Assembly: GCA_016716275.1 (NCBI GenBank)
Contig: JADJWR010000003.1
Coordinates: 124,001-188,000 of the forward strand
Direction: 5' to 3'
Origin: Burkholderiales bacterium
GTDB lineage: Bacteria > Pseudomonadota > Gammaproteobacteria > Burkholderiales > Burkholderiaceae_F
DNA length: 64,000 nt
The position numbers and the translations under genes are program-made. The notes beneath the pieces are model-generated. The model ran no database searches. It was not told the origin of the DNA and saw nothing but the letters and a program-made list of their open reading frames with translations. How positions within the stretch are numbered: the stretch's first letter is position 1; every line of letters starts with the position of its first letter. This document shows positions 1 through 12,910 of this stretch, piece by piece.

Positions 1-212
1 ACCGCATGCAGACCGGGCGCTTCAAGGTCTTTCGCCACCTCGAGGACTGGTGGCAAGAGTTCCGCCTGTACCACCGCAAGGACGGCCGCGTGGTGAAGGA
101 ATCGGACGACCTGATGTCGGCCGTGCGCTATGCGGTCATGGCCAGGCGGTTTGCGGCGACGAAGCCGTCAGCGCCGACGTTCAGGCGACGGGGCTCGCCG
201 ATGGCGGTGTAG
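1..212 (+). CDS. Phage terminase large subunit, C-terminal end (5' end outside window)
   Basis: The frame is open from the left edge and stops at 212. The residues TGRFKVF, the Trp pair in EDWWQEFR, YHRKDGRVVKESDD and LMSAVRYAVM match the end of terminase large subunits, where the nuclease domain closes with a D-D-L-M-S-A-x-R-Y-A segment. The ATPase part would lie upstream of the window. No portal or other phage gene follows, so the window catches the edge of a prophage or an isolated remnant. The last 20 residues, after RFAATK, look like an unconserved tail. Recognised from sequence pattern only. Confidence 0.72.
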   Translation, partial: RMQTGRFKVFRHLEDWWQEFRLYHRKDGRVVKESDDLMSAVRYAVMARRFAATKPSAPTFRRRGSPMAV

Positions 213-400
213 CGAAAGGTCGGTCGAGCCGATCGAAGCGGCGATCGGCAATGCAGTCGCGAGGCCGCCGCGGCAAGGTTGCGCTGAACGCGACTTCCTG
301 ATCGAGTGACCGGTGCGCCCAAGTCAGCGGTCGTTCGTTGGATTCGACCTGAGCATCGGGCTTCTACGTCAGCTGTCATTCGCTCGGACGGCTGGCGCCG

Positions 401-450
401 TGGCGACCGATCGGCAGCTTTCACTCGCTTTCGCTGCAAGCTATCGACCC
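401..450 (+). repeat. Dispersed intergenic repeat, partial copy
   Basis: The stretch TGGCGACCGATCGGCAGCTT resembles GGCGACCGGCAGCT at 14979 and 51828, each with a Pu/Py-rich TTCGCTTT-type block after it. This copy is the most degraded of the three. The rest of 213-483 shows no gene. Confidence 0.4.
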
Positions 451-483
451 CAACCGGACTTCATGAATTCCCGAGAGGAGTCA

Positions 484-4948
<4,465 letters not shown>

Positions 4949-4976
4949 CGGCCTTCACGCACACAGGAGAATCGCG

Positions 4977-5774
4977 ATGAAAGAGATGCTTGCTGGCGCA
5001 CTCGCGCTGACGCTGCTGGCGCCCGCGCTCGCGGCCGATGACGCGCTGCAGGTCTCGGGGGCCGGCACGCGGGCCGTGACCACCGCACCGGTGCAGCACT
5101 TCACCGGTGCGGTGAAAGTCGAGATGCTGCACACGCCAGCAGGTGCGCAGCGCGCGTCGGCCGGGTCGGTGAGCTTCCCGCCGGGTGCCCGCACCGCTTG
5201 GCACAGCCATCCACTGGGGCAAACGCTGATCGTGACCGCCGGCGTCGGCCGCGTGCAGCGCTGGGCCGGCCCAGTCGAGGAGATGCGCGCCGGCGACGTC
5301 GTCCACATCGCGCCTGGCGTCAAGCACTGGCACGGCGCCGCGTCAGGCAGCGCGATGACTCACATCGCAATCACCGAGGCGCTGGACGGCAAGACCGCCG
5401 ACTGGCAGGAGCTGGTCAGCGACGCGCAGTACGGCGAGGCAAGGCCGGCGGGCGCGCCGCAGCCGAGCCGGGCGCAAGTCCTGCTGGGCGACGTAGCGCC
5501 CAAGCTCGCTCAGCTCACTGACGACGTGCTGTTCGGCGACGTGTGGGCTCGCCCCGGGCTGTCGCCGCGCGACCGCAGTCTCGTCACCGTCAGCGCATTG
5601 ATCGCGCTGAGCCGCCCCGATCAGTTGCGCTCGCACCTGGCACGCGCGCTGGACAACGGAGTGTCGAAGGACGAGATCTCCGAAGCCCTGACCCATCTCG
5701 CGTTCTACGCCGGCTGGCCCAACGCCATCAGCGCCGCCGGCGTGGCGCGCGAGGTCTTCGCCAACCGGCCGTGA
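4977..5774 (+). CDS. Exported cupin-carboxymuconolactone decarboxylase fusion
   Basis: 265 aa with a cleavable signal (residues 1-20, ending PALAA). Residues 60-125 form a cupin barrel: AWHSHPLGQT supplies His76, His78 and Gln82, and PGVKHWHG supplies His117/His119 as metal ligands. Residues 160-262 form an alpha-helical carboxymuconolactone decarboxylase-like domain (LSPRDRSLVTVSALIAL, HLAFYAGWPNAI). The latter lacks the CxxC of AhpD, so peroxidase activity is unlikely. RBS AGGAGA precedes the ATG. It lies 28 bases after the esterase and closes the reductase operon. Similar fusions sit beside aldo/keto reductases in other Burkholderiales, suggesting an aromatic or lactone detoxification unit (inference). 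Confidence 0.85.
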   Translation: MKEMLAGALALTLLAPALAADDALQVSGAGTRAVTTAPVQHFTGAVKVEMLHTPAGAQRASAGSVSFPPGARTAWHSHPLGQTLIVTAGVGRVQRWAGPVEEMRAGDVVHIAPGVKHWHGAASGSAMTHIAITEALDGKTADWQELVSDAQYGEARPAGAPQPSRAQVLLGDVAPKLAQLTDDVLFGDVWARPGLSPRDRSLVTVSALIALSRPDQLRSHLARALDNGVSKDEISEALTHLAFYAGWPNAISAAGVAREVFANRP

Positions 5775-5800
5775 CCCACCGGCCGCCAAGACCTCGACAT

Positions 5801-5850
5801 GTGGCCGCGTAGCGATCTTCTCTCGATGGACGCTTCTCGGACCCAGGCCG
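5801..5850 (+). repeat. Intergenic repeat family R1, copy A
   Basis: Core pattern GTGGCCGCG..GCGAxCTT..CTC.A.xGACGCTTC..GACCC. Three further copies in the same orientation lie at 6604, 7641 and 8318, always between genes. This copy is the most diverged (GCTTCTCGGACCC). Confidence 0.6.
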
Positions 5851-5975
5851 ACATGAAGTAAGCGCCCGGATCCGCATGGCTTCAGGATGGCGCGGCCCTG
5901 CCCTCGACATGCGCGATGGGAGAGCCGCGGTAGTCACATAGAGCCCGCCGTGGCCTGTTTCCCTTTCGAACCGTG

Positions 5976-6524
5976 CTACAGGCCGATGTCCAGCAGGAAC
6001 GCCGTCGCGTCCTCCGGGTCTCGCGAAACCGCGAAGCCGGCCCTGCGCGCCAGCGTCTGCATCGCGACGTTCGACGCGAGCGTCACACCGCCGATGCGCT
6101 TGATGCCGGCGCGGCGAGCAGCCGCGAGCATGGTTTTCATCAGGCGCGTCGCGACGCCTCGGCGCTGCCAGGCGTCGTGCACGATGATCGCGAACTCGAA
6201 CTCGCCGTCCGGCGAGCGCGCGAGGCGAACGACGCCGAGGAACTCCTCCTGCCCTTCGACAGCAGCGGTCGCGACGAGCGCGATCTGGTTGCGCACATCA
6301 AAGCGAACGAGCCGGCCCAGCTCGCCGGGCTTCAGCTTGCCCCGGTGCGAGAAAGTCCTCTCGTAGATCGCCTGCTGCGACAGGCCCTTGAGGAAGCGCA
6401 GTTCAAGCGAGGTATCGTCGGCATGCAGCGGCCTGATGATCACCTGCGTGCCGTCCGGCGTATCCCAGCGGTCAAGGACGTCGGCGCGGGGGCGCCCAGT
6501 CGGCGAAACCTCGTCTGCAGGCAT
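5976..6524 (-). CDS. GNAT-family N-acetyltransferase
   Basis: 182 aa. The acetyl-CoA site is in WQRRGVATRLMKTM (Q/R-x-x-G-x-A), followed by a conserved strand GGVTLASN and a helix with ALARRAGF-type sequence. The N-terminal half (VIIRPLHADDTSLELRFLKGLSQQAIYERTF) matches the acetyltransferase domain fused to acyl-CoA synthetases such as Pat, which modify protein lysines. Here the domain stands alone, so a protein acetyltransferase role is possible but unproven. Start 6524 (MPADEVSP) is chosen because the sequence upstream to 6626 is unconserved; no clear RBS is visible. Confidence 0.83.
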   Translation of the reverse strand: MPADEVSPTGRPRADVLDRWDTPDGTQVIIRPLHADDTSLELRFLKGLSQQAIYERTFSHRGKLKPGELGRLVRFDVRNQIALVATAAVEGQEEFLGVVRLARSPDGEFEFAIIVHDAWQRRGVATRLMKTMLAAARRAGIKRIGGVTLASNVAMQTLARRAGFAVSRDPEDATAFLLDIGL

Positions 6525-6603
6525 GAGAGGGGAAGCTGGCAGCAGTATACACAAAGCAAGTATGGATTGTCGTCCAACCGCAGCCCGTACTCCATGGACT
6601 GCT

Positions 6604-6650
6604 TGTGGCCGCGTCGCGACCTTCACTCCACGGACGCTTCGCGACCCGAC
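6604..6650 (+). repeat. Intergenic repeat family R1, copy B
   Basis: Contains TTCACTCCACGGACGCTTCG and then CGACCC. Lies between the convergently placed acetyltransferase promoter region and the carbonic anhydrase gene. Confidence 0.65.
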
Positions 6651-6817
6651 GCAGACACTGGTGTTTGCGTTAGCGGCTGCGCATTCCGTCCATCGAGTCG
6701 AGTTCGACCTGGTTCATGGAAAGGAGAACGCAAAGCACGACGCGCGCCGTACACTCGGAGCGCGAGGTAATCCGAGTCGAAATGCCTTGGCCTGAAAACG
6801 TCACTAACCGAGGAACC

Positions 6818-7465
6818 ATGAGTGCCCCCCAGAGCCGGACCCATCGAGTCCTCACCAAGGAAGAGCAGGAGCGCCTGAGCCCCGAGGAAGTGCTGGCGCT
6901 CTTGCGCGAAGGCAACGCCCGCTTCGTGAGCGGCGAAGTCACCCACCGCGACCACCGGGCGCAGGTGCGGCAAGCGGCGCTGGGCCAGTGGCCCAAGGCC
7001 GTGGTGCTGTCGTGCCTGGACTCGCGCATTCCCGTAGAGGACGTCTTCGACTGCGGCATCGGGGACCTGTTCGTGGCACGCGTGGCCGGCAACATCGTCA
7101 ACTCCGACATCCTGGGCAGCATGGAGTTCGCCTGCGCGGCCTCGGGCGCGAAGCTAGTCTTCCTGCTGGGCCACGAGCACTGCGGCGCGGTCAAGGGCGC
7201 CATCGACGGCGTGAAGCTAGGCAACCTCACCGCGCTGCTCGACGTCATCGCCCCCGCGGTGGAAGAGGTGCCGGGCTTCGACGGCGCGCGCACCAGCAAG
7301 AACGAGGCATTCGTCCACCGCGTCGCCGAGCAGAACGTGCGGCGCATGATCAAGCGGATTCGCCAGGACAGCCCGACGCTGCGCGACCTCGAGGCCCAGG
7401 GTCGTATTCGCATCACTGGGGGCATGTACGACATGGACAGCGGCAAAGTGACACTGCTGGATTGA
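6818..7465 (+). CDS. Beta-class carbonic anhydrase
   Basis: Catalyses reversible hydration of CO2 to bicarbonate in the cytoplasm. In the 215-aa product the zinc ligands are Cys66 (in CLDSR, with the Asp68-Arg70 dyad), His119 and Cys122 (GHEHCGAVKGA). The LGSMEFAC and ARVAGNIVN blocks are typical of the family. The start at 6818 has GAGGA six bases upstream; further in-frame starts at 6782 and 6716 precede unconserved sequence. It stands alone between two intergenic repeat copies. Confidence 0.93.
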   Translation: MSAPQSRTHRVLTKEEQERLSPEEVLALLREGNARFVSGEVTHRDHRAQVRQAALGQWPKAVVLSCLDSRIPVEDVFDCGIGDLFVARVAGNIVNSDILGSMEFACAASGAKLVFLLGHEHCGAVKGAIDGVKLGNLTALLDVIAPAVEEVPGFDGARTSKNEAFVHRVAEQNVRRMIKRIRQDSPTLRDLEAQGRIRITGGMYDMDSGKVTLLD

Positions 7466-7640
7466 TTGCGGTGGGCGAGGTAAGCCCTCTCGCTTCCCCG
7501 CAGGCGCTGATCTGATGCGCCACAGTCACGTCGGGACCATGGCGGTCATGCCCGCGGCCTCGGCAGCCAGATACCCCCCGGTAAATCCGCCAGCGATCTA
7601 CGGGTCAATGTTCCTTATGAACGGTCGGCCCGTCCGCTCC

Positions 7641-7690
7641 AGGGCGGATCGCGAACTTTCCAAGATAAACGCTTCGCGACCCAAGGCGGA
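7641..7690 (+). repeat. Intergenic repeat family R1, copy C
   Basis: GGATCGCGAACTTTCCAAGA followed by TAAACGCTTCGCGACCC. Same orientation as copies A, B and D. Confidence 0.62.
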
Positions 7691-7716
7691 CAGCAGTCTC
7701 TTCCCTTGCGGAGCGC

Positions 7717-8199
7717 CTATAGGGGACGAAACATCACCAGAGCATCGACAAAACCGAGGGATGGATGCTGAAACGCTTTCGGCAGACGTCCCACGATATC
7801 GAACCCGAGTGACTGCCACAGAGCGACGGCGCGAACATTGGAGCTGACGACGAAGTTGAACTGCATGCCGCGGTACCCAAGCTCGCGCGCATGCTCCGTC
7901 GAGTGCAGGCACATCGCGCGCGCGATACCGCGTCCGGACGAGGCTGAGCTGGTCATGTATCCGCAGTTGCAGACGTGCTTGCCGCCACCGGCCTGGTTCG
8001 CGCGAAGGTAGTAGGTTCCGACGATCTCCCCTGCGTCCTCGGCGACAAACGTCTCACGGTCGTCGCCTAGCCAATACGCCAGCGCCTCCTCTTCAGTCAT
8101 GTCGCGCGCCAGCGCGTACGTCTCGCCGGCGCGGATCGTCGGGCCGATGATCCGCCAGATTGCGGGACCATCGTTCGTTCCCGCGGGTCGAATTTGCAT
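7717..8199 (-). CDS. GNAT-family N-acetyltransferase
   Basis: 160 aa from MQIRPAGTNDGPAIW. The acetyl-CoA loop is SGRGIARAMC (G-x-G-I-A), with the preceding strand VCNCGYMTSS and the later NVRAVALWQSLGFDIVG helix-strand that is conserved in small-molecule and RimI-like acetyltransferases. A start at 8226 would add nine residues; 8199 fits the usual family N-terminus. The gene is isolated, flanked by R1 repeats on both sides, and faces the carbonic anhydrase gene tail to tail. Substrate unknown. Confidence 0.85.
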   Translation of the reverse strand: MQIRPAGTNDGPAIWRIIGPTIRAGETYALARDMTEEEALAYWLGDDRETFVAEDAGEIVGTYYLRANQAGGGKHVCNCGYMTSSASSGRGIARAMCLHSTEHARELGYRGMQFNFVVSSNVRAVALWQSLGFDIVGRLPKAFQHPSLGFVDALVMFRPL

Positions 8200-8317
8200 G
8201 AATGCCTGCGGCAGGGGCCAGGTCATTATCGTTCGCTGCTGCTTGCTAGCACTATCGCTCTGCGAACTGCATGAGGAATGCGGGCGGCTTCCGCGCTCGA
8301 TCCCCGGCGACCGCCTT

Positions 8318-8370
8318 TGGGCGCGGAGCGACCTTTACTCCATAGACGCTTCGCGACCCGTTGCAGTCTT
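8318..8370 (+). repeat. Intergenic repeat family R1, copy D
   Basis: GCGACCTTTACTCCATAGAC then GCTTCGCGACCC. Sits in the 297-base gap upstream of the GNAT gene, which otherwise holds nothing recognisable. Confidence 0.65.
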
Positions 8371-8496
8371 TAGCCATTCGCAAGAGCGGACAGGAGCGCG
8401 CGCCAGAGCGAGGACCCGCACGTCCCGGTTAACTCGGCTCGTTCGACGAATGACCAACGGCCGTAGGGCGCGAAGTGACTTCGCGCCTACGTTCAA

Positions 8497-9255
8497 TCAG
8501 GGCAGGTACCTCTCGCTCCATGCCGCAATGATGTTCGCGGCGTACACCGCATCGCTGTGGCGCCTGAGTAGATGGTCGGCGTCCGCCAGTGAGACGAAGC
8601 TCTTCGGGTGCTTCGCGTTGACGAAGATGCCGGTCGCGTTGCCAATCGCCACCGTCTCATCCACCGGCGAGTGAAGGATCAGCAACGCGCGGCCGAGCTT
8701 GTCGACGTGGTCGCGGATGTTCTGTTCGGCGGCGTCGGCCAGGAACTCGCGCCGGATCCGGAACGGCCGCCCGGCGAGTTGCACCAGCGCCTCGCCCTTG
8801 GCCTCGATCTCCGGCACCTGCTCGCGAAACAACCCCGACACATGGGCCACGTCGCTGGGCGCGCCGATGGTGGCAACGGCGCGGACTTCCGGCATGGCGC
8901 CGGCGGCGACGAGCACCGCGGATCCACCGAGGCTGTGGCCGATCAGCAGCGACGGCGCCTGGCCCACGCGCCGCAGCCACTCGGCCGCCGCGGCGAGGTC
9001 CTGCACGTTGGACGAGAAGTTGGTGTTGGAGAACTCCCCTTCACTGTGGCCCAGGCCGGTGAAGTCGAAGCGCAGGACAGCGATGCCCTTCTCCACCAAG
9101 GACTGGGCGATCCGACTGGCGGCGAAGATGTCCTTGCTGCAGGTGAAGCAGTGGGCGAACAGGGCATGCGCGCGCGCGGGGCCGTCGGGTGAATCCAGGC
9201 GGGCGGCGAGCCTGCCGCCCTGTGAGCCCGGAAAGGACGCCTGCTCGCTTCTCAT
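8497..9255 (-). CDS. Alpha/beta-hydrolase
   Basis: 252 aa cytoplasmic serine hydrolase. The nucleophile elbow is GHSLGGSA. Upstream, ALFAHCFTCSKD gives the oxyanion region, and RFDFTGLGHSEG is the typical strand-turn. Candidate Asp and His are in HSPVDETV and DADHLL. It resembles the N-terminal domain of the bifunctional alpha/beta hydrolase/OsmC proteins, but the OsmC part is missing. Start 9255 is set by the ATGA overlap with the stop of the upstream gene. It is last in a three-gene operon. Confidence 0.88.
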   Translation of the reverse strand: MRSEQASFPGSQGGRLAARLDSPDGPARAHALFAHCFTCSKDIFAASRIAQSLVEKGIAVLRFDFTGLGHSEGEFSNTNFSSNVQDLAAAAEWLRRVGQAPSLLIGHSLGGSAVLVAAGAMPEVRAVATIGAPSDVAHVSGLFREQVPEIEAKGEALVQLAGRPFRIRREFLADAAEQNIRDHVDKLGRALLILHSPVDETVAIGNATGIFVNAKHPKSFVSLADADHLLRRHSDAVYAANIIAAWSERYLP

Positions 9256-10184
9256 GGGCTTGTCTCCAGGGCGTTCCTGTCCCACTTCCCGCAGTCAGCC
9301 GCCGCCTCGTAGGTGCTCTCGAGGAACTGCAACAGCGCGGCGTCAGGATCCGGCGCCTTGCGCACTGCCTCGTAGGGCAGGATGAACTCGCGCGCTTGAG
9401 AGTGGTACAGGGCGGCGGCAGGCGCCACAGGCGTGGTCGCGTAGCCCGCGGGCTCGGGGTAGGCATACGCGTAGAAGGCCGCTTCGTCGATAGGCCCGCC
9501 GCCCGGCCAGAAACCGGCGCTGCTGCACTCCATCGAATAAGCCTCCACCATGACGTAGTCGGGACAGTTCGGTGCGCCACCTGGGTGCGCAGGGGCTGGT
9601 CGACCCGAGAAACGCGTGACCGCCAGGTCGAAGCTGCCCCAGAAGAAGTGCACCGGGCTCTGCTTGCCCTGGAACCCGCCGCGAAAGCGCTTGAAGACGC
9701 GGTCCGACTGGATCATCGCTCGCCACCAGCGGTGAACGGCGTCGCGATCGTAGGCCGCATGCTCCTGGTCCTCGGCGAACGGAATCGCCGTCTCTACTTC
9801 GACCGGCCTGGCGAAGATGCGCGGTTCGAAGGCGAGTTCGTGCAGGGCACCGAGGTATTGCGAGTAGAACCGAGCGACCGTCTGGGGGGCCAGCGCAAGC
9901 TGTCGCCTGTCGCCGTCATCGGTGCGCAGCACCAGCAGGTGGTCGTTGAAATCGAACTCCACGGTGACGAGGCGCGCGCCCGAAGGCATGGGACTCGTGG
10001 TCAAACCGCGCTCGGACACGTAGAGCGTGCACTGCCACCAGTGATTCTCCATCGGCGCCAGCGCCAGCCGTGTCTTGCCCACGATCTGCGTCCACATGTG
10101 CAGGGTTGCGTAGGTATCGCGCCACGCGGCCAGCGGCAGCGCCGGCCAGACACTTTCGTGCGAATGCGATTCGACGGCCGACAT
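9252..10184 (-). CDS. DUF5996 family protein
   Basis: 310 aa with no signal or membrane segment. The start WPALPLAAWRDTYATLHMW and the strand VEFDFNDHLL are the family signature; later blocks include HFFWGSFDLAVTRFSGR and EREFILPYE-like sequence (REFILPYEAVR). Many Trp and His residues recur in these blocks, but function is not established. It lies 24 bases after the DedA-rhodanese gene and is translationally coupled to the hydrolase downstream. Confidence 0.85.
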   Translation of the reverse strand: MSAVESHSHESVWPALPLAAWRDTYATLHMWTQIVGKTRLALAPMENHWWQCTLYVSERGLTTSPMPSGARLVTVEFDFNDHLLVLRTDDGDRRQLALAPQTVARFYSQYLGALHELAFEPRIFARPVEVETAIPFAEDQEHAAYDRDAVHRWWRAMIQSDRVFKRFRGGFQGKQSPVHFFWGSFDLAVTRFSGRPAPAHPGGAPNCPDYVMVEAYSMECSSAGFWPGGGPIDEAAFYAYAYPEPAGYATTPVAPAAALYHSQAREFILPYEAVRKAPDPDAALLQFLESTYEAAADCGKWDRNALETSP

Positions 10185-10208
10185 CCGGAAACTCCTCGAG
10201 CAGGAAGG

Positions 10209-11147
10209 CTACGACTGCTTCGCGTCCGCTTGCCGCGGCGATGCGAACCACCCATCGATTCCGCCGGCCAGCGGCCGCACGCGCTTGTATCCGTGGCGCA
10301 GCAGCAAGCGCGTGGCCTTCGCCGCCGACGCCTCGTTCGGGCAGGCGCACAGCACCACGATCTCCTGATCGAGCGGCACTTCCTGCAGCGCCCTGCGCAG
10401 GTCTCGGAGTTCGATCTCGCGCGCGCCGGGCACCCGTCGCGGATCCTCGCTCCGCGCGGCCGTCGACCTCAGGTCGACGAGGATCGGACCCGACGCATCG
10501 CCGAGCAGATGTTCGATCTCGTGCCGATGCACTCGGTGGGTCCGCACGAATCGCAGCAACCGCTGCCGTTCCGCCCAGCGGAGCGCCAGATACAGGACCA
10601 GCAGCCCGACCAGGACCCAAAGCGCCCCGACTCCGAGGTCGGACAGCGCGGAGAGCACGGCCTCCACCTCCCGATGGAAGATGACTCCCGTTCCGACAAA
10701 CAAGATCGCCCACGCACTCGTGCCGAGCGTGTCGAACAGCACGAAGCGCAGAGGACTCATCCGCATTGCACCAGCCAGCGGCGCCGCCACGGAGGAAACG
10801 CCGGGGATGAACCGGGCGATCATGACCGTCGCCACGCCCCAGCGTGAGAAGACGTTCTCCGTTTCCCGGACACAGACATCGGGTGACATCGTGATGCGGC
10901 AGACGAGGCCAAGGACTCGCCGGCCGTAGCGGCGTCCGATCAGGTACCAGGTGACGTTCGCGATGCCGGAGGCGAGGACCGCCACCGCGACGACGGCAGA
11001 CGCGGTGAATCCGCCTTCGACCGACAGCGCGCCGGCGACGACAAGCACCGGCACTGCCGGCACCGGGGCGCCGAGCTGCTCGACGAGGACGTTCAGGAAG
11101 ACGAGCAGCGGTCCGTGCTGCTGCAGTAGCCCGGTCAGGGATTCCAT
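10209..11147 (-). CDS. DedA-family membrane protein fused to a rhodanese domain
   Basis: 312 aa. Residues 1-200 form a DedA/VTT transmembrane domain, with the conserved EQLGAPVPAVP start, the RxxGRRxLG loop and the ARFIPGVSSVAAPLAGA re-entrant motif. DedA proteins act in undecaprenyl-phosphate and lipid flipping. Residues 205-305 are a rhodanese domain (VLCACPNEASA with the active-site Cys, GIDGWF end). DedA-rhodanese fusions are known in proteobacteria. It is the first gene of the operon with DUF5996 and the hydrolase. Confidence 0.9.
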   Translation of the reverse strand: MESLTGLLQQHGPLLVFLNVLVEQLGAPVPAVPVLVVAGALSVEGGFTASAVVAVAVLASGIANVTWYLIGRRYGRRVLGLVCRITMSPDVCVRETENVFSRWGVATVMIARFIPGVSSVAAPLAGAMRMSPLRFVLFDTLGTSAWAILFVGTGVIFHREVEAVLSALSDLGVGALWVLVGLLVLYLALRWAERQRLLRFVRTHRVHRHEIEHLLGDASGPILVDLRSTAARSEDPRRVPGAREIELRDLRRALQEVPLDQEIVVLCACPNEASAAKATRLLLRHGYKRVRPLAGGIDGWFASPRQADAKQS

Positions 11148-11262
11148 TGCCCGGCTTCCCTCTTCTAGTTTTGTTTGGGAGGACGTTGTGGTCTAGCGCG
11201 ACACCGGATTCGAGTCACGACACTTGCTGTCGTCGTGGCGCTGCAGTGCCACCGCCCACCAC

Positions 11263-11670
11263 TCAGGCGCGCCGTTGATCGACGCTCCACGCACCGGGGC
11301 CGAACGCCACGAGGAGCAGCAGCCCGCCCACGACGGCGAAATTCTTGAAGAAGAACAGTTCCTGGACCATTTGCTGGTCGGCCGGTACTGACCAGAAGGC
11401 GTGAAAGAAGTACGTGGCCACGAGCGTGAAGAAGGCAAGCGCCAAGGCAGCGATCCGCGTGCCGAAGCCGAAGACGAGCGCCAGACCGGCCCCGATCTCG
11501 ACAATGATGGCCGCAACGGCCGCGGCGGACGGCATAGGTAGACCGACCGAGCCAATGTAACCGACGGTGCCGGCGAACCCCGTGATCTTGGAGAAGCCGG
11601 CAGGGACGAACATGAGCGCGAGCAGCAAGCGGCCGACGAGAGACAGGGGGTTCTGGAGTGAGTTGAGCAT
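11263..11670 (-). CDS. DoxX-family membrane protein
   Basis: 135 aa with four predicted membrane helices. LLLALMFVPAGFSKI, GLPMPSAAAVAAIIVEIGAG and FHAFW plus the FFFKNFAVVGGLLLL end are the DoxX signature. The larger open frame upstream of 11670 belongs to noise; the start MLNSLQNPL fits relatives. These proteins are tied to thiol or sulfur redox functions in a few organisms, which cannot be tested here. It lies 113 bases downstream of the F420-reductase-like gene and probably shares its transcript. Confidence 0.88.
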   Translation of the reverse strand: MLNSLQNPLSLVGRLLLALMFVPAGFSKITGFAGTVGYIGSVGLPMPSAAAVAAIIVEIGAGLALVFGFGTRIAALALAFFTLVATYFFHAFWSVPADQQMVQELFFFKNFAVVGGLLLLVAFGPGAWSVDQRRA

Positions 11671-11783
11671 GGTTTGCTTTCCGGGCTCGAAGTAAGTTGA
11701 AGGGACGAAGCAGGCTGCCAGATCGAAGTCGAGGACTTCAGTGATCCGCGCCTGCTTCGTCGTTGGTTTCGTGCTCGCTGATG

Positions 11784-12410
11784 CTATCCCTGGCGCAGCC
11801 AGGCGGGCGCGATGTTGGTGCCCAATCCTGCCCCATAACCGAGGTAGATGTTCAGCCCGGCCAGCGGCTCCAGGTAGCGCGCGTTCTTCAGCGCGCCGGC
11901 GCCGACGACGTCGAAGCCGATCGAGCGCGCGATCTCGGACACCGTTGCCTTCGCCGGCGCATCGTCGCTGGCGACGAACACTGGCACGGTCTTGCCACCG
12001 CCGAGGCTGGCACCTTCGGCCAGCACCGAGGCGAACACCGTGTTGAACGCCTTGACGACATGCGCGTTTGGCACGGCCTTGGCAATCTCTTCTGCGGCGG
12101 AGGTGGTATGGCCGACCGTAAGACCCATGTAGTCCGCGGTCAGCGGGTTGGTCACGTCGACGACGACCTTGCCGTCGAGCGCGCCCAGCGCCTTCAACGC
12201 CGGCACGGCGTCGTCGTAGCCGGTGGCCAGGATCAGCACGTCGCTGGCCGCGGCTTCGGTGGCACTGACCGCGCGTGCGCCGTGTTGCGCTGCGAGTTGC
12301 TGCGCCTTTTCGGCGTTGCGACCGGTGACGCGAACGTCGTGCCCGGCCTTCTTCAGTTGCTTGACGAAGCCCGAGCCCATGTTGCCCGAGCCGATGACGG
12401 TGACTTTCAT
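11784..12410 (-). CDS. NADPH-dependent F420 reductase-like oxidoreductase
   Basis: 208 aa with an N-terminal Rossmann fold (KVTVIGSGNMGSGF; Gly-x-Gly-x-x-Gly) and an NADP-preferring Thr-Gly-Arg-Asn after the second strand. DVTNPL and VVKAFNTVFA are family blocks. It belongs to the NPD/coenzyme F420-dependent NADP oxidoreductase family. Betaproteobacteria generally do not make F420, so the real electron partner is probably another molecule. Gene order (DUF4148, this, DoxX) opposite a LysR regulator suggests a stress-inducible unit. Confidence 0.85.
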   Translation of the reverse strand: MKVTVIGSGNMGSGFVKQLKKAGHDVRVTGRNAEKAQQLAAQHGARAVSATEAAASDVLILATGYDDAVPALKALGALDGKVVVDVTNPLTADYMGLTVGHTTSAAEEIAKAVPNAHVVKAFNTVFASVLAEGASLGGGKTVPVFVASDDAPAKATVSEIARSIGFDVVGAGALKNARYLEPLAGLNIYLGYGAGLGTNIAPAWLRQG

Positions 12411-12497
12411 GACGATTCCTTGATCTGTGTGGTCGTTGTCTGAGGTGTCGCACCCGCGGCAGGCCGATCACTCGGCACGCCGCGCGTTCGCAATCGC

Positions 12498-12764
12498 TCA
12501 GGCCGTGGGTTCGGTCGGACGAGCGCGCTGCAGTTCGGCGCGGACTTCTGCACGGGAGCGCTGGCTTGCCGTCGCTTCGAGCACCGGATAAACATCGCCG
12601 CGGATCAGCGGCACGGTTGATTTCAGCTCGGCCTGCACTTCGGCACGGGTCTTGGCCGACTTCTGCACTTCGTCAACTGGATACTGGCCGCCGCCAGCCA
12701 GGGCCGTGCTCGCGAACAGCGCGCCGCTCAAGGTCAGGGCAAACCGGTTCAGGTTCGTGTTCAT
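12498..12764 (-). CDS. Small exported DUF4148 protein
   Basis: 88 aa with a signal peptide (FALTLSGALFASTALA). The mature part carries two SRAEV/TRAEV-x-AEL units, the DUF4148 hallmark found mostly in Burkholderiales. Function is unknown. AAGGA lies six bases before the ATG at 12764; the ATG at 12770 is too close to that RBS. It heads the leftward group and faces the LysR gene across a 146-base promoter region. Confidence 0.85.
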   Translation of the reverse strand: MNTNLNRFALTLSGALFASTALAGGGQYPVDEVQKSAKTRAEVQAELKSTVPLIRGDVYPVLEATASQRSRAEVRAELQRARPTEPTA

Positions 12765-12873
12765 TGTCATTCCTTTGAAAGTTGGTTCGGAGGGTCAGAG
12801 CCGATGCCTTGTGCATCGATGAACGCACTTTAGGTTGCGGTGCACCGCGGAAACAGGGCGCAGGGCGAGAGGG

Positions 12874-12896
12874 ATCGTTACGATTGGCGTAACGAT
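12874..12896. promoter_or_regulatory. LysR-type operator
   Basis: Perfect dyad ATCGTTAC-N7-GTAACGAT. Its core TTAC-N7-GTAA is a T-N11-A LysR box. It lies 14 bases upstream of the LysR start, in the divergent promoter region, as expected for autoregulation plus activation of the DUF4148/oxidoreductase/DoxX group. Confidence 0.65.
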
Positions 12897-12910
12897 GAAG
12901 GGGAACGACG

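Noticed and set aside
9189..10847. Long rightward open frame of 552 codons
   Set aside because: It lies antisense to the hydrolase, DUF5996 and DedA genes, is Arg/Gln-rich without any family pattern, and is a product of high GC.
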